A DNA stretch of 64,000 nt from Rhizobium sp. WYJ-E13 (GCF_018987265.1 NZ_CP076853.1:558001-622000); one strand, 5' to 3'; positions 9,401 through 19,590 are shown, counted from the stretch's first letter. The notes: generated from the letters alone by a model not told the origin. Numbers and translations: made by a program.

Positions 9401-9916
9401 GGCGCAATCCAGAGCCTGAACCGTGAGGGCCGCGAACGCCTGATCGCCGCCTTCGATGTCGTCAATGCCCAGTTCCAGCGCCTCTTCACTCACCTCTTCG
9501 GCGGCGGCACGGCCGAACTGCAGCTCATCGAATCAGACGATCCGCTGGAAGCTGGCCTCGAAATCCTCGCCCGCCCGCCGGGCAAGAAGCCGCAGACCAT
9601 GACATTGCTGTCGGGTGGCGAACAGGCGCTGACGGCGATGGCGCTGATCTTTGCCGTCTTCCTCACCAATCCTGCGCCGATCTGCGTGCTGGATGAAGTG
9701 GACGCCCCGCTCGACGACCATAATGTCGAGCGTTACTGCAATCTGATGGATGAGATGGCGGCGTCTACGGAGACGCGATTCGTCATCATTACCCACAATC
9801 CCATCACCATGGCCCGCATGAATCGCCTCTTTGGCGTCACAATGGCCGAGCAGGGTGTTTCCCAGCTTGTTTCGGTCGATTTGCAGACCGCAGAGCGTCT
9901 GCGCGAGACGGCGTGA
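6458..9916 (+). CDS. smc: Chromosome segregation protein SMC
   Basis: A 1152-residue condensin ATPase. The N-terminal head has Walker A GPNGCGKS (31-38). Two long coiled-coil arms, rich in Ala, Glu, Arg and Leu, flank a hinge at about 500-620. The C-terminal head carries the ABC signature 'LLSGGEQALTAMAL' (about 1050) and Walker B 'ICVLDEVDAPLDD' (about 1073). Full length, no frameshift. SMC with ScpA/ScpB compacts and resolves the replicated origin region; scpA/scpB are not in this window. Confidence 0.97.
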   Translation: MKFNKLRLVGFKSFVEPTEFIIERGLTGVVGPNGCGKSNLVEALRWVMGENSYKNMRASGMDDVIFSGSGNRPARNTAEVGLYLDNGERTAPAAFNDSDEIQVTRRIEREQGSIYRINGKESRAKDVQLLFADASTGARSPSMVGQGRIGELISAKPQARRQLLEEAAGISGLHSRRHEAELRLRAAESNLERLDDVTSQLESQIESLKRQARQANRFKTLSADIRAREAMLLHIRWVQAKEAEAEADSALNQATVVVAEKAQIQMDAAKNQGIASLKLPELREGEARAAATLQRLQIARSQLEEDANRILRRRDELTRRLAQLAEDIRREERLVADNATILARLDAEEADIAEILADSGRYAEETRQAFEEAAAKLADSERIFTILTADRAEAAAGRNQLERAIRDLADRKLRLERQMDEANRELAGIEQKIATLPDPDEKRAMVEAGEVAVAEAEAAIQSVEQALSTARETEALSRSPVEQARSKLNALETEARTIQRMLASAAAGEFPPVAEELKVDRGFETALGAALGDDLESPLDPNAPAYWSENGDGVGDPALPAGADPLLNHVCAPAALIRRLRQIGLVAAADAPRLVKELKAGQRLVTREGAVYRWDGHVTGADAPSAAALRLAQKNRLAELEGEAELARDVLAEAEERLAAAAETIRGEERRLAEARDMSRLSARHLAEAREALAAAERASGDLIRRRDVIAEAVSQLQAQLEDIAVQQENARIELEDAPDLTALDERLRFQQAEVATDRGALAEARARHESLNRENDARQRRIVAIGQERETWRQRAASAEDHIATLREREEEAREEAAELEMAPDEFDDKRRALLTELQKAEEARRHAADLLAEAELLQRDADHKAATALSELAESRERRGRAEERLVSAREKRQESEQRIREALSVAPHEALRLAGRPGLQTLPDPHEVEREVERLRIERERLGAVNLRADEEQKELSEKLETLVKERDDVIDAIRKLRGAIQSLNREGRERLIAAFDVVNAQFQRLFTHLFGGGTAELQLIESDDPLEAGLEILARPPGKKPQTMTLLSGGEQALTAMALIFAVFLTNPAPICVLDEVDAPLDDHNVERYCNLMDEMAASTETRFVIITHNPITMARMNRLFGVTMAEQGVSQLVSVDLQTAERLRETA

Positions 9917-10029
9917 AGCGGCATTTTAATTAAAGACCAAAAAAGGTCACCTTCACATCGGGTACGTACCCCATTTGGGTGATGCTCTTTTGCGCGTATT
10001 GCATTAGAAGTTGTTTTATCGCAACCGTG

Positions 10030-10204
10030 TCATTGCGGATAAGTAGCAATCGGTCGTTGCGAGCCGTGGAATTTGCAATGCAGTCTTCGGGTGAGGTGGG
10101 GACCGAAGGCCGCCGGGCATAAATGGACCCCCCGTCCGGTTTTCCTGGCCGGACGGAAACAAGGCTTTGCGGGACCGTTGTTGCAGTCCCGCAAAGCTTT
10201 TTTT
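10030..10204 (+). ncRNA. Candidate small RNA or attenuated leader upstream of ppdK
   Basis: Two stable hairpins in tandem (10132-10156 and 10164-10197), the second followed by seven T, define a discrete RNA 3' end unlinked to any coding sequence. The 5' end is not determined and is set here by guess. I could not match it to 6S, AbcR or another family with confidence. It could be a trans-acting sRNA or a leader that limits ppdK expression. Confidence 0.4.
10164..10204 (+). terminator. Strong intrinsic terminator in the smc-ppdK gap
   Basis: A perfect 12-bp stem, GCTTTGCGGGAC / GTCCCGCAAAGC, with a 10-base loop and seven T. It is too far (250 bases) from the smc stop to be the simplest smc terminator, and it lies upstream of ppdK on the same strand. 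Confidence 0.85.
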
Positions 10205-10320
10205 ATGCGCCTCTCGATTTTCAATCGTTTGATTCTGTATCCCGTTAGGGATTTATTGTGCAGCGCAACATTTCGCCGCAATTGTCGATTTTCATTTCAA
10301 CACCAAGGGATTAAGCTGGT

Positions 10321-10344
10321 CCCCGAAATGGTGTTGGGGGGAAG
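10321..10344 (+). promoter_or_regulatory. Hairpin masking the ppdK ribosome-binding site
   Basis: CCCC at 10321-10324 can pair with the G run at 10336-10341 that forms the ppdK Shine-Dalgarno, leaving an 11-base loop and the ATG at 10345. Pairing would hide the ribosome site. The stem is short, so this is suggestive only. Confidence 0.35.
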
Positions 10345-13004
<2,660 letters not shown>

Positions 13005-13011
<7 letters not shown>

Positions 13012-13280
13012 CGGTAGCGATAGTAGCGCGGATAAACGTAGGGACCGTTCAGATTATAGGCCATGTCGGCCATCACCCAGGCGCTGTCGTAGCGAGCCTG
13101 GGCGCGGCGATCGAGATCGATGCGCTGCAGGCAGTTGGCAAAGCCATCCGTACCGCGTTTGAAGCCATAGCCGAGGCAGGTCTGTTCGTCACGTGCCCGG
13201 CGCTCCTCGGGCGTCAGGGTCTGGCAGGCGGCAAGCCCGACGGCCAGAACGGCAAGAAGCGGCAGAACATATGGGCGCAT
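13005..13280 (-). CDS. Small lipoprotein of unknown function
   Basis: A 91-residue protein with a lipoprotein signal: a short basic start, a hydrophobic core and a LAAC lipobox, giving a lipidated Cys at about 19. The mature part begins QTLTPEERRARDEQTC and ends in a Tyr/Arg-rich tail 'YVYPRYYRYRH'. A mature Cys pair could form a disulfide. GAGGG lies 8 bases ahead of the start at 13280. It is convergent with ppdK and overlaps its end. No function recognised. Confidence 0.7.
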
Positions 13281-13370
13281 CGGTCTATCCCTCGAGCATG
13301 AATGTCCGACCAGGAAAATCCATCTGCCAAGCGTCGTCAACCTGCCAGGCCCGTCAACCTCACTCTGATA

Positions 13371-13568
13371 TCAGGCCGCGCCCGCAGGGTCGCCAATCGG
13401 CAGCAGCGCCGGGTCAAGCGGCCGGCCTTCCGGGTTCTTCGTGTCGCTCGGGTCCTGTACTGGCGGCAGCGGCGGTTTTTCCTGAATGCGGTCGGGAATG
13501 CCTGGTGTCGGCTGCGGGCTAAGCGGCGTCTCTTCGCCGGGAGTGGGAATCGGATCTTTGTTCGGCAT
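13371..13568 (-). CDS. Small proline-rich hypothetical protein
   Basis: A 65-residue protein, very rich in Pro, Asp and Glu (opening MPNKDPIPTPGEETPLSPQP), with no hydrophobic segment, so it is probably a disordered cytoplasmic peptide. A textbook GGAGG stands 7 bases upstream of the ATG, the main reason for calling it a gene. It is adjacent to and divergent from a zinc-ribbon protein gene. Function unknown. Confidence 0.6.
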   Translation of the reverse strand: MPNKDPIPTPGEETPLSPQPTPGIPDRIQEKPPLPPVQDPSDTKNPEGRPLDPALLPIGDPAGAA

Positions 13569-13677
13569 GATTCGCCTCCTTCATAGAGGAAGGAACGATA
13601 GGATGCATGCTTGGTTCCACTTTCCCCGCCATGCGTTCCTATGTAAGAGCAAAGATAGCAGCACTGGAAAGAGCACC

Positions 13678-13923
13678 ATGGCGATCCGCGATCGATTCTC
13701 GAAGAAACTCACCTGCCCGCAATGCGGCAACAGTGGCTTTGCCGAAGCCTCCGAGATCGACGACGCCAAGCGAAAAACACCCGACTTCAAGGTGGATCAG
13801 CTGCCGCGCGGCTTCTTCGTGCAGCGCCCTTCGGTCCATCAGGAGAGCTTCATGCTGAAATGCGAATGCGGCCGCAAGTTTCCCTTCCGCTCGCTGGCGG
13901 AAGCTGCAGCCGGCCGCGATTAA
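13678..13923 (+). CDS. Small zinc-ribbon-like protein
   Basis: An 81-residue protein. The first cysteine pair is C-P-Q-C in 'LTCPQCGNSGFAEASE' (about 13-16). The second is C-E-C in 'LKCECGRKFPF' (about 62-64). Together they would bind one zinc ion. Such proteins are often accessory factors of unknown role. The start at 13678 lacks a strong ribosome site, but the protein-like composition and paired cysteines support the frame. Confidence 0.65.
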   Translation: MAIRDRFSKKLTCPQCGNSGFAEASEIDDAKRKTPDFKVDQLPRGFFVQRPSVHQESFMLKCECGRKFPFRSLAEAAAGRD

Positions 13924-13926
13924 ACT

Positions 13927-14316
13927 TCAGATACGCTCGAGAACCTCGATGAAGGCATCGGCGAAACGCACCAGATGCTCGGTATTTTCATCAGGCGCCT
14001 GCATGCGGATTTCCGTGCCATTCTGATCGAGCAGGGTAAGAACCACACGCATATTCTTGTCCGACGTCGGGATGCGCAGCACGGCAATGCGCCGGCAATC
14101 CTCGACAAGACCCGCCGCCGGCAGGTCGAAGAGAAATTCGCCACGTGCTTCAGTCGCTGCCTTGCGCACCGCCTCGCAGAAGCCGCCCTCGCCGCCGGAA
14201 TAACCTTCCAGTGAAAGCTCGAGTTCGAGAAGTTCCAGCGGCAGCAGCGGCTCGGCGCGGTCGACACCGCCAAGCGAGGAGGCCTGCTGCCTTTCCATCG
14301 TCTGGGATGAGATCAT
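13927..14316 (-). CDS. Hypothetical protein, acidic
   Basis: A 129-residue acidic protein beginning MISSQTMERQQ, with a central 'EARGEFLFDLPAAGLVEDCRRIAVLRIPTSDKNMRVVLTLLDQNGTEIRM' and a C-terminal helix 'HLVRFADAFIEVLERI'. The pattern suggests a small alpha/beta domain without membrane segments. AGGAGA lies just upstream of ATG 14316, supporting this start over the much longer open frame. No family recognised. Convergent with the zinc-ribbon gene, only 3 bases apart. Confidence 0.6.
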   Translation of the reverse strand: MISSQTMERQQASSLGGVDRAEPLLPLELLELELSLEGYSGGEGGFCEAVRKAATEARGEFLFDLPAAGLVEDCRRIAVLRIPTSDKNMRVVLTLLDQNGTEIRMQAPDENTEHLVRFADAFIEVLERI

Positions 14317-14542
14317 CTGTCTCTCCTGTTTCGTGGGAAATACATGAGACCCCGGCAGAATGGCCTTTTTACGGCATATCAGCAATGGCTTATGGAGATC
14401 GTGTGCTCTTTGATTTGGCCTTTGAAGTGGATTGCTTCTGCAATCCTCAGACAAGCGTTTCAATTTAGACGAATCTTGCACTAGAAAAGTTGATGGCGGC
14501 AGGTGCATTCAAAAAGCTGCCGCCGACCAACCGGTTAATCTG

Positions 14543-15448
14543 ATGGCCATCCGCTTCGATCGTCCCGTTTCCAGCGCTGCCCGCTTTTCTCGGCATTTCG
14601 GGGCGTTTGCGCTTGTGCTTTCGGTGGCGGTGCTGATCGCTCATCGCTTCGGCGGGCTGGCGACACCCTATCTCGTCCTGGTGCTGCTCGTTTCCGTCGG
14701 CTGTGCTGTTCTCGCCACCCTGCTGGCCGCAATCGGCCTGCGCAGCCTCTGGATGACGGGTGCCGAAGGCGGGCTGAATGCGCTGGCAGCTCTCATCTAT
14801 GCCGCCTTTCCGCTCGGCATCGGCGCCTTTGCGGCGGAGCGCTACTTCACCCTGCCGGCGATCTATGACGTCACCACGGATACCGCCGCCACACCCGACT
14901 GGCTCTCGCCGCCGCAGGCCGACCAGATTTGGCTTCCGCGCGACCCGGTGATCACGCCTGGCGACCGCGAGAGGCAGCTTGTTGCCTATCCGGAGCTGAC
15001 CGGCCGCCGCTATGACGGCGCGCTCGACCGCGTTCTCGAGGCGGTCAAGAAGGTCGCCAAGCAGAACGGCATCACCATCACCAAAAGCGAAGGCGATACG
15101 ACGCCCGGCCGCGACTTGGAGGACAAGCCCGTTCCTGCTCAGCCGGAGAGCGGTGTGGCCGATTCACCCGATATCATCCCCGTGCCGATGCCGCGGCCCT
15201 ATGAGGATAGCGTTGCCAAGCTGATCCGCGGGGCGAATGGCGTGATCGTACAGGGCACGACCCGCACTCTCATCCTCGGCCTGCGTTTCGACATCATCAT
15301 CCGTCTGCGTGAAGAAGCTGAAACCACCTTCGTGGACGTGCGCGTCGCATCCCGCTACGGCCAGCACGATCTCGGCTTCAGCGCCGAAGTGGCCGAGCAA
15401 TATCTTGGTGCCCTCGACTCCGAACTATTGGGGATTGCGGGTGGGTGA
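14543..15448 (+). CDS. DUF1499 domain membrane protein
   Basis: A 301-residue protein with three hydrophobic segments in the first 110 residues ('FGAFALVLSVAVLIAH', 'YLVLVLLVSVGCAVLATLLAAIGL', 'LAALIYAAFPLGIGAFAA'). A soluble C-terminal DUF1499 domain follows, with the pair 'ALDRVLEAVKKVAKQNGITI' and 'FVDVRVASRYGQHDLGFSAE'. DUF1499 proteins have no established activity. A membrane anchor plus a cytoplasmic or periplasmic sensor-like domain is what can be seen. It is followed by a palindromic repeat rather than by a terminator. Confidence 0.75.
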   Translation: MAIRFDRPVSSAARFSRHFGAFALVLSVAVLIAHRFGGLATPYLVLVLLVSVGCAVLATLLAAIGLRSLWMTGAEGGLNALAALIYAAFPLGIGAFAAERYFTLPAIYDVTTDTAATPDWLSPPQADQIWLPRDPVITPGDRERQLVAYPELTGRRYDGALDRVLEAVKKVAKQNGITITKSEGDTTPGRDLEDKPVPAQPESGVADSPDIIPVPMPRPYEDSVAKLIRGANGVIVQGTTRTLILGLRFDIIIRLREEAETTFVDVRVASRYGQHDLGFSAEVAEQYLGALDSELLGIAGG

Positions 15449-15464
15449 GGTCCGGTGCTGCGGA

Positions 15465-15526
15465 GCAGCAGCAATCGATCCAGTGAATCGATTGCAGGAC
15501 CGAACGCCCTGAGCCACGCGAAGGGC
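15465..15526. repeat. Intergenic palindromic repeat, copy 1 (ATCGATCCAGTGAATCGAT family)
   Basis: The core GCAATCGAT (15471-15479) and ATCGATTGC (15487-15495) form a 9-bp stem around a 7-base loop. A second small stem GCCCT...AGGGC follows to 15526. The same unit occurs twice at 60476-60622. It resembles the short palindromic repeats (RIME/RPE-like) of rhizobial genomes, though I cannot assign it to a named family. Confidence 0.75.
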
Positions 15527-15614
15527 CGGGATACAGTGAGGCATATTGAAACGCCCTTACTGCAAACCTCTCCTAAAACGCGGCGAGGCGACAGGTGCTG
15601 TGCGGCCCTCAAGC

Positions 15615-16070
15615 CTATCCCAGAAACCTCTCCCGCATCTCCGCCGTCGGCACCATGCAGCTCTCCCGCCGCCCTGCAATCCTCAGCCTATTCCGCGCAA
15701 CCATCCCATAAGCCGCATCCGCAATCCATCGCGGCACGATCCGAAGCAGACCGGCCAGAGCCCACGGCATGCCGAGCCCCTCCAGCATGCGGATCGTCGC
15801 ATCGGATTTGTAATAGGCGCGGCCCTTGTCGATGAGCAGGTTGGTCTCGTAGTCGCGCGTTTCCAGCCCGTAATGCCGGTAAAGCGCCTCGCCGAGCGGC
15901 GTCTGGGCAACGATAAAGCGGTAGCGCTTTTCCGTGTCCCGCTTCAGCAGAAACTGCACCCAGCCGGAGCAGAAGACACATTCGCCATCGAAGAGGATCA
16001 GCGGCTTGTCGTCCGCAAAAGCGGGCACGGAAGGATCGTCGCGATAGCTGTAATCCGCACGCGCCGCCAT
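15615..16070 (-). CDS. DCC-family thiol-disulfide oxidoreductase-like protein (DUF393)
   Basis: A 151-residue protein with the family signature D-x-x-C-x-x-C, here 'LFDGECVFCSGWVQF' (D28, C31, C34), and a downstream 'YYKSDATIRMLEGLG...RIVPRWIADAAYGMVARNR' that is typical of DUF393. A thioredoxin-like redox role is predicted for the family but no substrate is known. It is 2 bases downstream of an MBL-fold gene, so DCC, MBL and cupin genes probably form one leftward transcript. Confidence 0.85.
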   Translation of the reverse strand: MAARADYSYRDDPSVPAFADDKPLILFDGECVFCSGWVQFLLKRDTEKRYRFIVAQTPLGEALYRHYGLETRDYETNLLIDKGRAYYKSDATIRMLEGLGMPWALAGLLRIVPRWIADAAYGMVARNRLRIAGRRESCMVPTAEMRERFLG

Positions 16071-16072
16071 TG

Positions 16073-16987
16073 TCAGTCTCCCGCCAATCGATAATGCGCA
16101 AAGAGAGACGGCGGCCCATCGGCGCTGACCTCGCCGCGCTCCATCAATTCCTCGATATGCGCCAGCACCGAGAGTGCCGCAGCACCATGCAGCCGCTTGT
16201 CGGTATCGCGGTAGATCACCTTCACCATATCGGGGATGGTGCTGTCCCCCTTCCGAAGACGCTCGATGATGGATCGCTCCCGCAGACGCCTGTGCGTCTT
16301 CAATCCGCGCAGGAAGGGCGCTGGCGAAGTGACCGGTCCGCCGTGACCGGGCAGCAGCAAGTGGTCGTCGCGGCCGAGCAGTTTGTCGAGCGAAGCCATA
16401 TAGTCCGCCATCGAACCATCAGGGGGTGCAACGATCGTCGTCGCCCAGGCCATCACGTGGTCCGCAGAAAACAGGATGCCGCGGCCCTCGAGCGCGAAGG
16501 CCGCGTGATTGGCCGTGTGGCCCGGCGTCAGCACGCCCGTCAGCGCCCAGCCGTCGCAGGAAATCGTCTCTCCGTCACGAATAGCGATATCGGGCAGGAA
16601 ATCCATGTCCGAGCTTTCCGCAAAGGGATTGATCTCGCCGTCACGCAGCGGCCGTGACGGGCGGTGCGGCCCTTCGCCGACCGTCAGCGCTCCCGTTTCT
16701 TGGCTCAGCCGCCTTGCGAGCGGCGAGTGGTCCCGGTGGGTGTGGCTGACGAAGATATGCGTCACCTGCCGGCCGGCAAGTGCTGCCATCAGCGCTTCAA
16801 AATGTGCCTCGTTCTCAGGCCCCGGATCGATGACGGCGACTGACGAGCTGCCGACGATATAGCTGTTCGTGCCGTGGAAGGTGAAAGGGCTCGGATTTTT
16901 CGCCGTCAGGCGCTGGATGCCATCGGCGACGGCAACTGCCTGGCCGTAAGCCGGATCGAAGAAAAGATCGAAGTTCGCGCCGGACAT
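16073..16987 (-). CDS. MBL-fold metallo-hydrolase
   Basis: A 304-residue protein with the metallo-beta-lactamase zinc motif H82-T-H84-R-D86-H87 in 'IFVSHTHRDHSPLARRL', a later ligand His in 'LTPGHTANHAAFAL' and a third site in 'LLLPGHGGPV'. A C-terminal winged-helix-like extension contains 'HRRLRERSIIERLRKGDSTIPDMVKVIYR', the LACTB2/RNase Z-like C-terminal layout. Substrate unknown. It is tightly packed between the cupin gene and the DCC gene. Confidence 0.88.
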   Translation of the reverse strand: MSGANFDLFFDPAYGQAVAVADGIQRLTAKNPSPFTFHGTNSYIVGSSSVAVIDPGPENEAHFEALMAALAGRQVTHIFVSHTHRDHSPLARRLSQETGALTVGEGPHRPSRPLRDGEINPFAESSDMDFLPDIAIRDGETISCDGWALTGVLTPGHTANHAAFALEGRGILFSADHVMAWATTIVAPPDGSMADYMASLDKLLGRDDHLLLPGHGGPVTSPAPFLRGLKTHRRLRERSIIERLRKGDSTIPDMVKVIYRDTDKRLHGAAALSVLAHIEELMERGEVSADGPPSLFAHYRLAGD

Positions 16988-16989
16988 GT

Positions 16990-17286
16990 CTATTTATATT
17001 CGATCTCGATGAAGGACATGGGTTTGTCGCCGGCATTGACGACATTGTGCTCGGTCCCGGCCTCGCGGCGGTAGGCAGCCCCCTTGGCGACATCCACCCG
17101 CCGGCTGCCCTCGGCATCCTCGATCAGGAACTGGCAATCGGTCATCGGCACCACGACATAGCCATACCCATGCGTATGAACGCCGGTATCGGCACCCGGC
17201 TCGAAATCCCACTGGGTAATGCGCACGACGGCATCGTCGAGGATCAGCGTGGCAAGCGCCGGCGGACGGGCGCGATATTGGCTCAA
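16990..17286 (-). CDS. Small cupin-domain protein
   Basis: A 98-residue single-domain cupin. Motif 1 is 'GVHTHGYGYVVVPMTDC' with H37 and H39 as likely metal ligands; motif 2 is 'AYRREAGTEHNVVNAGDKPMSFIEIEY' with a further His. Such proteins bind a metal and may act as small dioxygenases or isomerases, or as binding proteins. It is the first gene of the cupin-MBL-DCC group, with gaps of only 2 bases. Confidence 0.8.
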   Translation of the reverse strand: MSQYRARPPALATLILDDAVVRITQWDFEPGADTGVHTHGYGYVVVPMTDCQFLIEDAEGSRRVDVAKGAAYRREAGTEHNVVNAGDKPMSFIEIEYK

Positions 17287-17445
17287 CGGTATTCTCCATT
17301 GGCTGTGTCGATCCCTGAAGTCCTATCATGCTGGCGGGACAGCGCATACAAATATGACGTCGCAGTGAACTTAGTGATTGTGGGGCAGACAGTCCTTTGC
17401 TAATCAGGCCACGTTTTGGCGAAGCGGCACGCGCTTCAGCTCTGG

Positions 17446-17520
17446 TGGGGCGTAGCCAAGCGGTAAGGCAGCGGTTTTTGGTACCGCCATCCCCTGGTTC
17501 GAATCCAGGCGCCCCAGCCA
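17446..17520 (+). tRNA. tRNA-Gln (anticodon TTG)
   Basis: A 75-base cloverleaf. The acceptor stem TGGGGCG pairs with CGCCCCA, the anticodon stem GCGGT pairs with ACCGC around loop TTTTGGT, and TTG lies at 17478-17480. The T arm contains GGTTCGAATCC. The CCA end is encoded. It reads CAA codons (and CAG by wobble). Confidence 0.95.
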
Positions 17521-17600
17521 CACATCCAGAAACCGTTCGTCTCTTTCGAGAACCCTGTTGGCAAGCAGGGTGAGGCTTTCATGCGTTTCTCAGTCGCGAC

Positions 17601-17633
17601 AAAATAAGAGCCCGCCGATTTTCACCGACGGGC
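17601..17633 (-). terminator. Intrinsic terminator of the leftward lipoprotein gene
   Basis: GCCCGCCG (17610-17617) and CGACGGGC (17626-17633) form a stem with one mismatch around an 8-base loop. Reading leftward it is followed by CTCTTATTTT. It lies 30 bases beyond the stop of the lipoprotein gene at 17664. Confidence 0.7.
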
Positions 17634-17663
17634 CTCGATCAAACGTCTTTCAAGCAGTCAGAC

Positions 17664-18074
17664 TTACTTCTGTTCTGGCGCCAGGAACTCGGCGCAGTAG
17701 GAAGAACCATTCACGCCCGGAATATCGTTCACGGTGCGGATATCGCGGATCGTGTAGTCGGAATTGGTGGTGATTTCGGCCTGGCAGCGCAGGTAGAGCG
17801 TGCGGGCGCTCGCAATCTGCTTGCCGCGCTTGCCGTCAGCACCTTCGGCATATTTCGCGGGAACGCGTACCGTCTTGTAGCCGCCCTTCCAGCTATAGAT
17901 CGTCGACGAGCCTTCGTCGCGGTCGCTGAGCGGCGGGCCGTAGGCGGCAAAGAACTTGCCGGCCGACTGGCCGACCCAGCGTGCCTCGATCGGATCGCCG
18001 GGAGTGGGTATGGTGGTGCATCCGGCAAGCGCAATCGCAAGCGCGGCGGCCCCGGTCATGGTGCGGAGTTTCAT
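17664..18074 (-). CDS. Predicted lipoprotein of unknown function
   Basis: A 136-residue protein with the signal MKLRTMTGAAALAIALAGC, a clear LAGC lipobox that would lipidate C19. The mature part contains 'ARWVGQSAGKFFAAYGPPLSDRDEGSSTIYSWKGG', a pattern seen in small outer-membrane-associated lipoproteins of the SmpA/BamE-like sort, but the match is too weak to name. Two Cys in the C-terminal half may form a disulfide. It sits between the two tRNA genes. Confidence 0.75.
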   Translation of the reverse strand: MKLRTMTGAAALAIALAGCTTIPTPGDPIEARWVGQSAGKFFAAYGPPLSDRDEGSSTIYSWKGGYKTVRVPAKYAEGADGKRGKQIASARTLYLRCQAEITTNSDYTIRDIRTVNDIPGVNGSSYCAEFLAPEQK

Positions 18075-18335
18075 CGTGTCGTCCCTGATATATAGCCAGT
18101 GGCTGCGAAGCCGCCTTCACGACGGTTTCGCCTGTCCCGCCAAGCCCTTTAGCGCGTAACCCGGCAAAAGAAAATTGCCACTTGGCCGCTTCTGAAGAAT
18201 TTGCCGGGGGTGTGGCTTTTTGCTGCACGGCCGGCTGAAAGGGCTTGTCACGAGCCTGTCAAAAATTCCCGCAACTTTTTGAATTTTGGCGCTTGCGCAA
18301 CATGATAGGCCGGTCTATAGAGGCGCCGCTGGTCA

Positions 18336-18412
18336 CGGAGTGTAGCGCAGTCTGGTAGCGCACCACGTTCGGGACGTGGGGGTCGAGTGTTCGAATCACT
18401 CCACTCCGACCA
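18336..18412 (+). tRNA. tRNA-Pro (anticodon CGG)
   Basis: A 77-base cloverleaf. The acceptor stem CGGAGTG pairs with CACTCCG, the anticodon stem CCACG pairs with CGTGG around loop TTCGGGA, and CGG lies at 18370-18372. The T arm contains GTTCGAATC. CCA is encoded. It reads CCG codons. An intrinsic terminator follows immediately. Confidence 0.95.
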
Positions 18413-18755
18413 GCCGAAAAGCCCGCGAAAGCGGGCTTTTTTCATTTGCGGTTTTTGCTCATCCAATGCCTTAAGCTGCCCTCCGGCAGACACAATTTCG
18501 AATGGTTGCAGTCGCTGTGAGCGCAGCGACCTCAATGCAACTGACGGGGCATAGAATGCGAGTTGCTAATTGAGCGAACGCCGAAGGCTTGAAGCGGCAA
18601 ATCTTGCAGCGCTGCTACTCCAAAACATCGCGCACTTGCGGATTGAAAAGCCGCTTGCGTAGTGATGACACCCGGAAAATAACCAATCTCCAACGGACCA
18701 CTGTACGCGAATCGCGAGACATCATATACAACTCATCGGTGAGGATGGGGTCGAG
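18413..18755. other. Gene-free stretch after tRNA-Pro with a long hairpin
   Basis: Beyond the tRNA terminator I see no supported gene in these 343 bases. A 13-bp hairpin with a 5-base bulge is present at 18505-18541: GTTGCA/TGCAAC outside, GTCGCTG/CAGCGAC inside. Composition becomes less GC-rich toward 18700. No direct repeat of the tRNA 3' end was found downstream to 19590, so integration at the tRNA is not supported. Confidence 0.5.
18417..18442 (+). terminator. Intrinsic terminator of tRNA-Pro
   Basis: AAAAGCCCGC, a GAAA tetraloop and GCGGGCTTTTTT form a 10-bp stem with a T run, starting 5 bases after the tRNA. Confidence 0.9.
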
Positions 18756-19328
18756 ATGGGATCGTTTTCGTTCTGGCATTGGGCGATTGTACTACTGATC
18801 ATCGGCGTGATCGCCTACGCAGTGTTGTCTGCACGGAGGAAAAGTTCGCCGACCGGTGAGCTGAAGGGGTTCGGTGGGTGGCTCATCCTGCCGATGATCG
18901 GGCAAACCTTGTCGCCAATCTATGCGCTCACTACGCTGGCGCAGAATTGGAAAATGCGCGAACAGTTCGCCGCGATACCCAATGGCCTCGTTGTATACTA
19001 TGGCGAGAATACACTGACGGTGGCGATGCTCGCGCTAGAGGTTGTCACCATTTTTGCTATGTACTCAAAGAGCTATCTGTTTCCGAGGCTGTTTTTGATC
19101 CAGTGGATAGCTCTCCTAGTGTACATCATTCTCGATGTTGTTCTGGTCTCCGCCGTTTTCAGTATCCCTGCTGGCTCTCTTTTCAGCGGCGACGAGATGG
19201 GCAAGACGATCGGACCGATCATCGCAGGATTTATCTGGGTGCTGTATATGTTCAAGTCCAAGCGTGTAAAAAACACTTTCGTGAACGGTTCTCTCAGCCC
19301 CGCTGCTTTCAAGCATATTGAAGGTTAG
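18756..19328 (+). CDS. DUF2569-like integral membrane protein
   Basis: A 190-residue protein with an N-terminal membrane segment 'FWHWAIVLLIIGVIAYAVL', then 'GELKGFGGWLILPMIGQTLSPIYAL', the G-x-GGWL motif characteristic of DUF2569. Further hydrophobic segments lie at about 86-105, 112-135 and 150-170. Function unknown. Codon choice and base composition are less GC-rich than in the flanking genes, and it lies just downstream of a tRNA, both compatible with acquisition by transfer, though no mobility gene remains. Confidence 0.75.
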   Translation: MGSFSFWHWAIVLLIIGVIAYAVLSARRKSSPTGELKGFGGWLILPMIGQTLSPIYALTTLAQNWKMREQFAAIPNGLVVYYGENTLTVAMLALEVVTIFAMYSKSYLFPRLFLIQWIALLVYIILDVVLVSAVFSIPAGSLFSGDEMGKTIGPIIAGFIWVLYMFKSKRVKNTFVNGSLSPAAFKHIEG

Positions 19329-19590
19329 TCTGACGGTACCGCGCGTCAGGCTTGCAGTCAGCTACCGATTTCTTCGACCGATGTTTTCTCGTCCATGTGA
19401 AAGCAAGTCCTCTTGCCAATGTTCGCCCTGCAGTCAATTCGCTGGCTTAAATATTCTCCCCGGCAGCAATGTTCGCCGCTGCCCAGCAAACCGTGCTTCG
19501 CCGCCTTAAAACACCGCAAACCCTAAATTTTAGACATTGCTAACGAACAAATAGCCGCTAAGCTGGTTTCCTTCGGAGGAGGAAGCGTCA

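Larger units (their letters stand above)
9917..10344 (+). other. Intergenic region between smc and ppdK, structured but without a gene
   Basis: This 428-base gap holds a 12-bp palindrome GGGTACGTACCC (9960-9971), a hairpin CCGTCCGG/CCGGACGG (10132-10156), a strong terminator (10164-10204) and a ribosome-site hairpin just before ppdK. No open frame has a convincing ribosome site. The terminator lies 140 bases before the ppdK start, so RNA made from this gap is expected to stop ahead of ppdK unless read-through is controlled. Confidence 0.6.

Noticed and set aside
7859..9493. A long open frame on the strand opposite smc
   Set aside because: It is a codon-bias shadow of the high-GC smc coding sequence, with no ribosome site and no recognisable protein.
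10030..10204. 6S RNA identity for the structured RNA before ppdK
   Set aside because: I cannot find the closing stem and central bubble of 6S RNA. A T-rich intrinsic terminator at the 3' end is also unlike it.
18589..18798. Open frame overlapping the start of the DUF2569 gene
   Set aside because: It has no ribosome site or protein-like composition and overlaps a better gene in another frame.
18336..19590. tRNA-Pro as an integration site of a genomic island
   Set aside because: No copy of the tRNA 3' end was found downstream and no integrase remains, so only composition hints at transfer.
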